From an uncultured Lachnospiraceae bacterium (GTDB lineage Bacteria > Bacillota > Clostridia > Lachnospirales > Lachnospiraceae), in assembly GCA_934364805.1 (NCBI GenBank), contig CAKRMH010000018.1:1-59724 (forward strand): a DNA stretch of 59,724 nucleotides, given 5' to 3'. This document shows, one piece after another, positions 58,484 through 59,724 of the stretch; positions within the stretch are counted from its first letter, which is position 1, and every line of letters starts with the position of its first letter. The notes beneath the pieces were generated by a model. The model was not told the origin of the DNA, made no database searches, and saw only the letters and a program-made list of their open reading frames with translations. The position numbers were made by a program, and so were the translations under genes.

Positions 58484-59236
58484 ATGGAAACAAAAATGGC
58501 GTATCGTAGCCCAAAATTAAACAGAGATGTTATTAAATACATAGCCATGTTGACTATGTTATTGAATCATATTTCACAAATCTTTATGAAATCAGGATAT
58601 TTTCTGTCGGAGCTATTTCTGGACATAGGGTATTTTACAGCAATTACAATGTGTTACTTTCTTGTAGAGGGCTTTCAATATACTCATTCAAAAAAGAATT
58701 ATGCGATTAGACTGCTAATATTTGCCTTGATTTCTGAAATCCCATATTGTATGGCGTTTACAACAAATGGAGTGTTAGAATTTCAAGGTTTGAATATGTT
58801 ATTTACATTGCTCATATGTTTTATAATTCTAATTGTGAATGATAAAGTATCAAATAAATTTTTAAAAGATATATGTATCTTGGGATTGATAGTACTTTCT
58901 TTATTCAGCGATTGGGCATTATTGGCACCAATATTTACACTGTTGTTTATATGGAGTAGAGGATCAAGAAATAAGATAAAATATACATTCATTATTTCGA
59001 TGTTATTATTTGGACTTTTTAATTTTGCAGGGGGTATTGGAAGATTTTCGCTAGGTACAAACATTGCTTATGCGTTAGGAAGTATGTTAGGAATCGCTCT
59101 TGCAGGAATTGTAATTTTATATTTCTATAGTGGCAAGCGAATGGAAAAGGGGAAAGTATTCTCCAAGTGGTTTTTTTATTTATTTTATCCTGCGCATCTT
59201 CTAATATTAGGTTTGATTAGAATTTATTGTTTATAA
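58484..59236 (+). CDS. traX: TraX-family membrane protein
   Basis: A 250-residue protein with about eight hydrophobic helices. The N-terminus (SPKLNRDVIKYIAMLTMLLNHISQIF) and the RLLIFALISEIPYCMAF and GLNMLFTLLICF segments match TraX (PF05857), a family related to acyltransferase-3 membrane enzymes; F-plasmid TraX N-acetylates pilin, while most chromosomal or ICE-borne members are uncharacterised. ATG 58484 has GGAGG upstream, so the longer frame to 58451 is rejected. Base composition is AT-rich and unlike the upstream housekeeping genes, which fits a mobile-element cargo. Confidence 0.88.
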   Translation: METKMAYRSPKLNRDVIKYIAMLTMLLNHISQIFMKSGYFLSELFLDIGYFTAITMCYFLVEGFQYTHSKKNYAIRLLIFALISEIPYCMAFTTNGVLEFQGLNMLFTLLICFIILIVNDKVSNKFLKDICILGLIVLSLFSDWALLAPIFTLLFIWSRGSRNKIKYTFIISMLLFGLFNFAGGIGRFSLGTNIAYALGSMLGIALAGIVILYFYSGKRMEKGKVFSKWFFYLFYPAHLLILGLIRIYCL

Positions 59237-59288
59237 ACTAACTTCAAGTTTGTCTGACTCACAACAATTTAATATCAAACTATACAAG

Positions 59289-59320
59289 CACTTTAGCCAA
59301 TAAGGTTAAGGTGTTTTTTT
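59289..59320 (+). terminator. Rho-independent terminator after traX
   Basis: CACTTTAGCC and GGTTAAGGTG pair with two G-U wobbles around loop AATAA, followed by seven T residues. Confidence 0.8.
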
Positions 59321-59330
59321 GCGCCTTGAA

Positions 59331-59455
59331 AGGAGGTGGTTACAGCTAAACACATCGGGAAGAGCCCGATTTAATCATTACAACAGGCATTGCCTGATCA
59401 TATAGAGTTACTTTTAACAGCCGGTTAGGGATTATCCCTGCTGGCTTATTTTTTT
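59331..59455 (+). promoter_or_regulatory. Attenuator-like leader with tandem hairpins
   Basis: AGGAGGTGG at 59331-59339 is followed by hairpins ATCGGG/CCCGAT (59354-59370) and CAGGC/GCCTG (59384-59396), then a terminator stem AGCCGG-GGGAT/ATCCC-CTGGCT with a T run (59418-59455). A 12-codon frame from GTG 59336 to TAA 59374 covers the first hairpin. This is the layout of a leader-peptide attenuator ahead of the small ORF, but no ligand or drug can be named. Confidence 0.55.
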
Positions 59456-59476
59456 AACAAAAAGGAGAGACACAAC

Positions 59477-59629
59477 ATGAGAAAAGAACAGATTATTACA
59501 ATGGATCGGAAACATGTTTTTCGCTATCTGGGAAGGAAGCTCAGAAACAGAGAGAAAAAAGAAGCGGAAGAACAGCGAATGTTTGAGATGAAACAGCAAA
59601 AGAAACGAGAAAAGCACAAGGGGCATTAG
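59477..59629 (+). CDS. Small basic protein of a probable mobile element
   Basis: A 50-residue, highly charged protein (MRKEQIITMDRKHVFRYLG... then Lys/Arg/Glu-rich helix ending KHKGH). It has an ideal AAAGGAG upstream and starts 22 bp after the attenuator terminator. No known motif is recognised; a short basic helical protein of this type could bind nucleic acid. It lies between the leader and a group II intron, so its context is a conjugative or transposable element. Being short, its reality rests on the ribosome binding site and leader. Confidence 0.6.
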   Translation: MRKEQIITMDRKHVFRYLGRKLRNREKKEAEEQRMFEMKQQKKREKHKGH

Positions 59630-59658
59630 TTCCTTGCAGGACTCGTTCAATCGGGATT

Positions 59659-59724
59659 GTGCGCCCAGATAAGGGCGAGTAGTCTAGCAGGTGGAATGCC
59701 TGTCTGGTAAGGTCTAACCAACCG
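59659..59724 (+). mobile_element. 5' end of a group II intron, cut by window edge
   Basis: GTGCG at 59659-59663 is the conserved start of bacterial group II introns, followed by CCCAGAT-AAGGGCG and further domain I sequence typical of the class common in clostridia. The intron body, its reverse transcriptase and 3' end lie beyond the window. It starts 29 bp after the stop of the small ORF. Confidence 0.8.

Noticed and set aside
1..59724. CRISPR array
   Set aside because: No regularly spaced direct repeats of 25-40 bases were noticed anywhere in the window, and no cas-like genes are present.

Overview
The window looks like a chromosomal segment of a Gram-positive, spore-forming, potentially flagellated member of the Lachnospiraceae (Clostridia, Bacillota). 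The reasons are strong AGGAGG-type ribosome binding sites, frequent TTG/GTG starts, clostridial sigma-A promoters, BofA, CwlD-like and SleB-like sporulation/germination genes, a Clostridia-style Tad locus with a Flp1-like pilin, and several lineage-type proteins (NiaR, MecA-like, DUF1858, DUF6145-like). I cannot name the genus. No gene-free stretch exceeds 300 bases.

Layout. 1-230: 3' end of a tRNA-Asn, a tRNA-Cys and a terminator. 335-886: NiaR. 1-6.85 kb: a fructose PTS operon (fruR-fruK-fruA-ptsH-ptsI) with a near-consensus promoter flanked by repeated operator-like motifs. 6.85-8.0 kb: a FliB-type lysine methylase. 8.2-10 kb: an isolated short Hsp70. 10-13 kb: coiled-coil protein plus OmpR/histidine kinase pair. 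13-21.6 kb: aconitase-family hydratase, AI-2E permease, a large TPR-ATPase and GlgB. 21.8-25 kb: a 1062-residue protein whose C-terminus resembles FliK, behind a sigma-28-like promoter. 25-27.5 kb: cwlD-like amidase and GH18 hydrolase. 27.7-29.8 kb, minus strand: a Ser/Thr kinase fused to a ParA/MinD-like domain, a second degenerate ParA-like protein and a 95-residue unknown. 30-32.9 kb: MecA, DUF1858, flagellin (sigma-28-like promoter) and FliS. 32.9-43 kb: yaaL/bofA, then a compact Tad pilus operon (prepilin peptidase, TadZ, TadA, TadB, TadC, Flp, DUF5702-like, TadE with a Cys/His tail, second peptidase, TadE, FHA protein). 43-50.7 kb: rhomboid protease, flavodoxin-SCP2 fusion, histidine kinase, HIT, MurG, a catalytically degenerate metallo-beta-lactamase-like protein, a one-TM protein and an SH3-SleB hydrolase. 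50.8-57.6 kb: housekeeping run argF-birA-DUF6145-coaX-dusB-greA-lysS. 57.6 kb to the end: AT-rich accessory DNA with a broken HsdS remnant, TraX, an attenuator-like leader, a small basic ORF and the 5' end of a group II intron, consistent with a mobile element beginning after lysS.

How genes fit together. Fructose enters through FruA as fructose-1-P, FruK makes fructose-1,6-P2, and HPr and EI supply phosphate; this HPr lacks the usual regulatory Ser46. Surface-structure genes are spread over several loci (FliB-like methylase, FliK-like protein, flagellin-FliS, Tad). The best candidate for an undescribed system is phospho-signalling attached to the Tad pilus: an FHA protein inside the Tad operon and, 4 kb away, a Ser/Thr kinase fused to a TadZ/ParA-like domain and co-transcribed with a second ParA-like protein. 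The link is inferred from domain logic and proximity, not shown.
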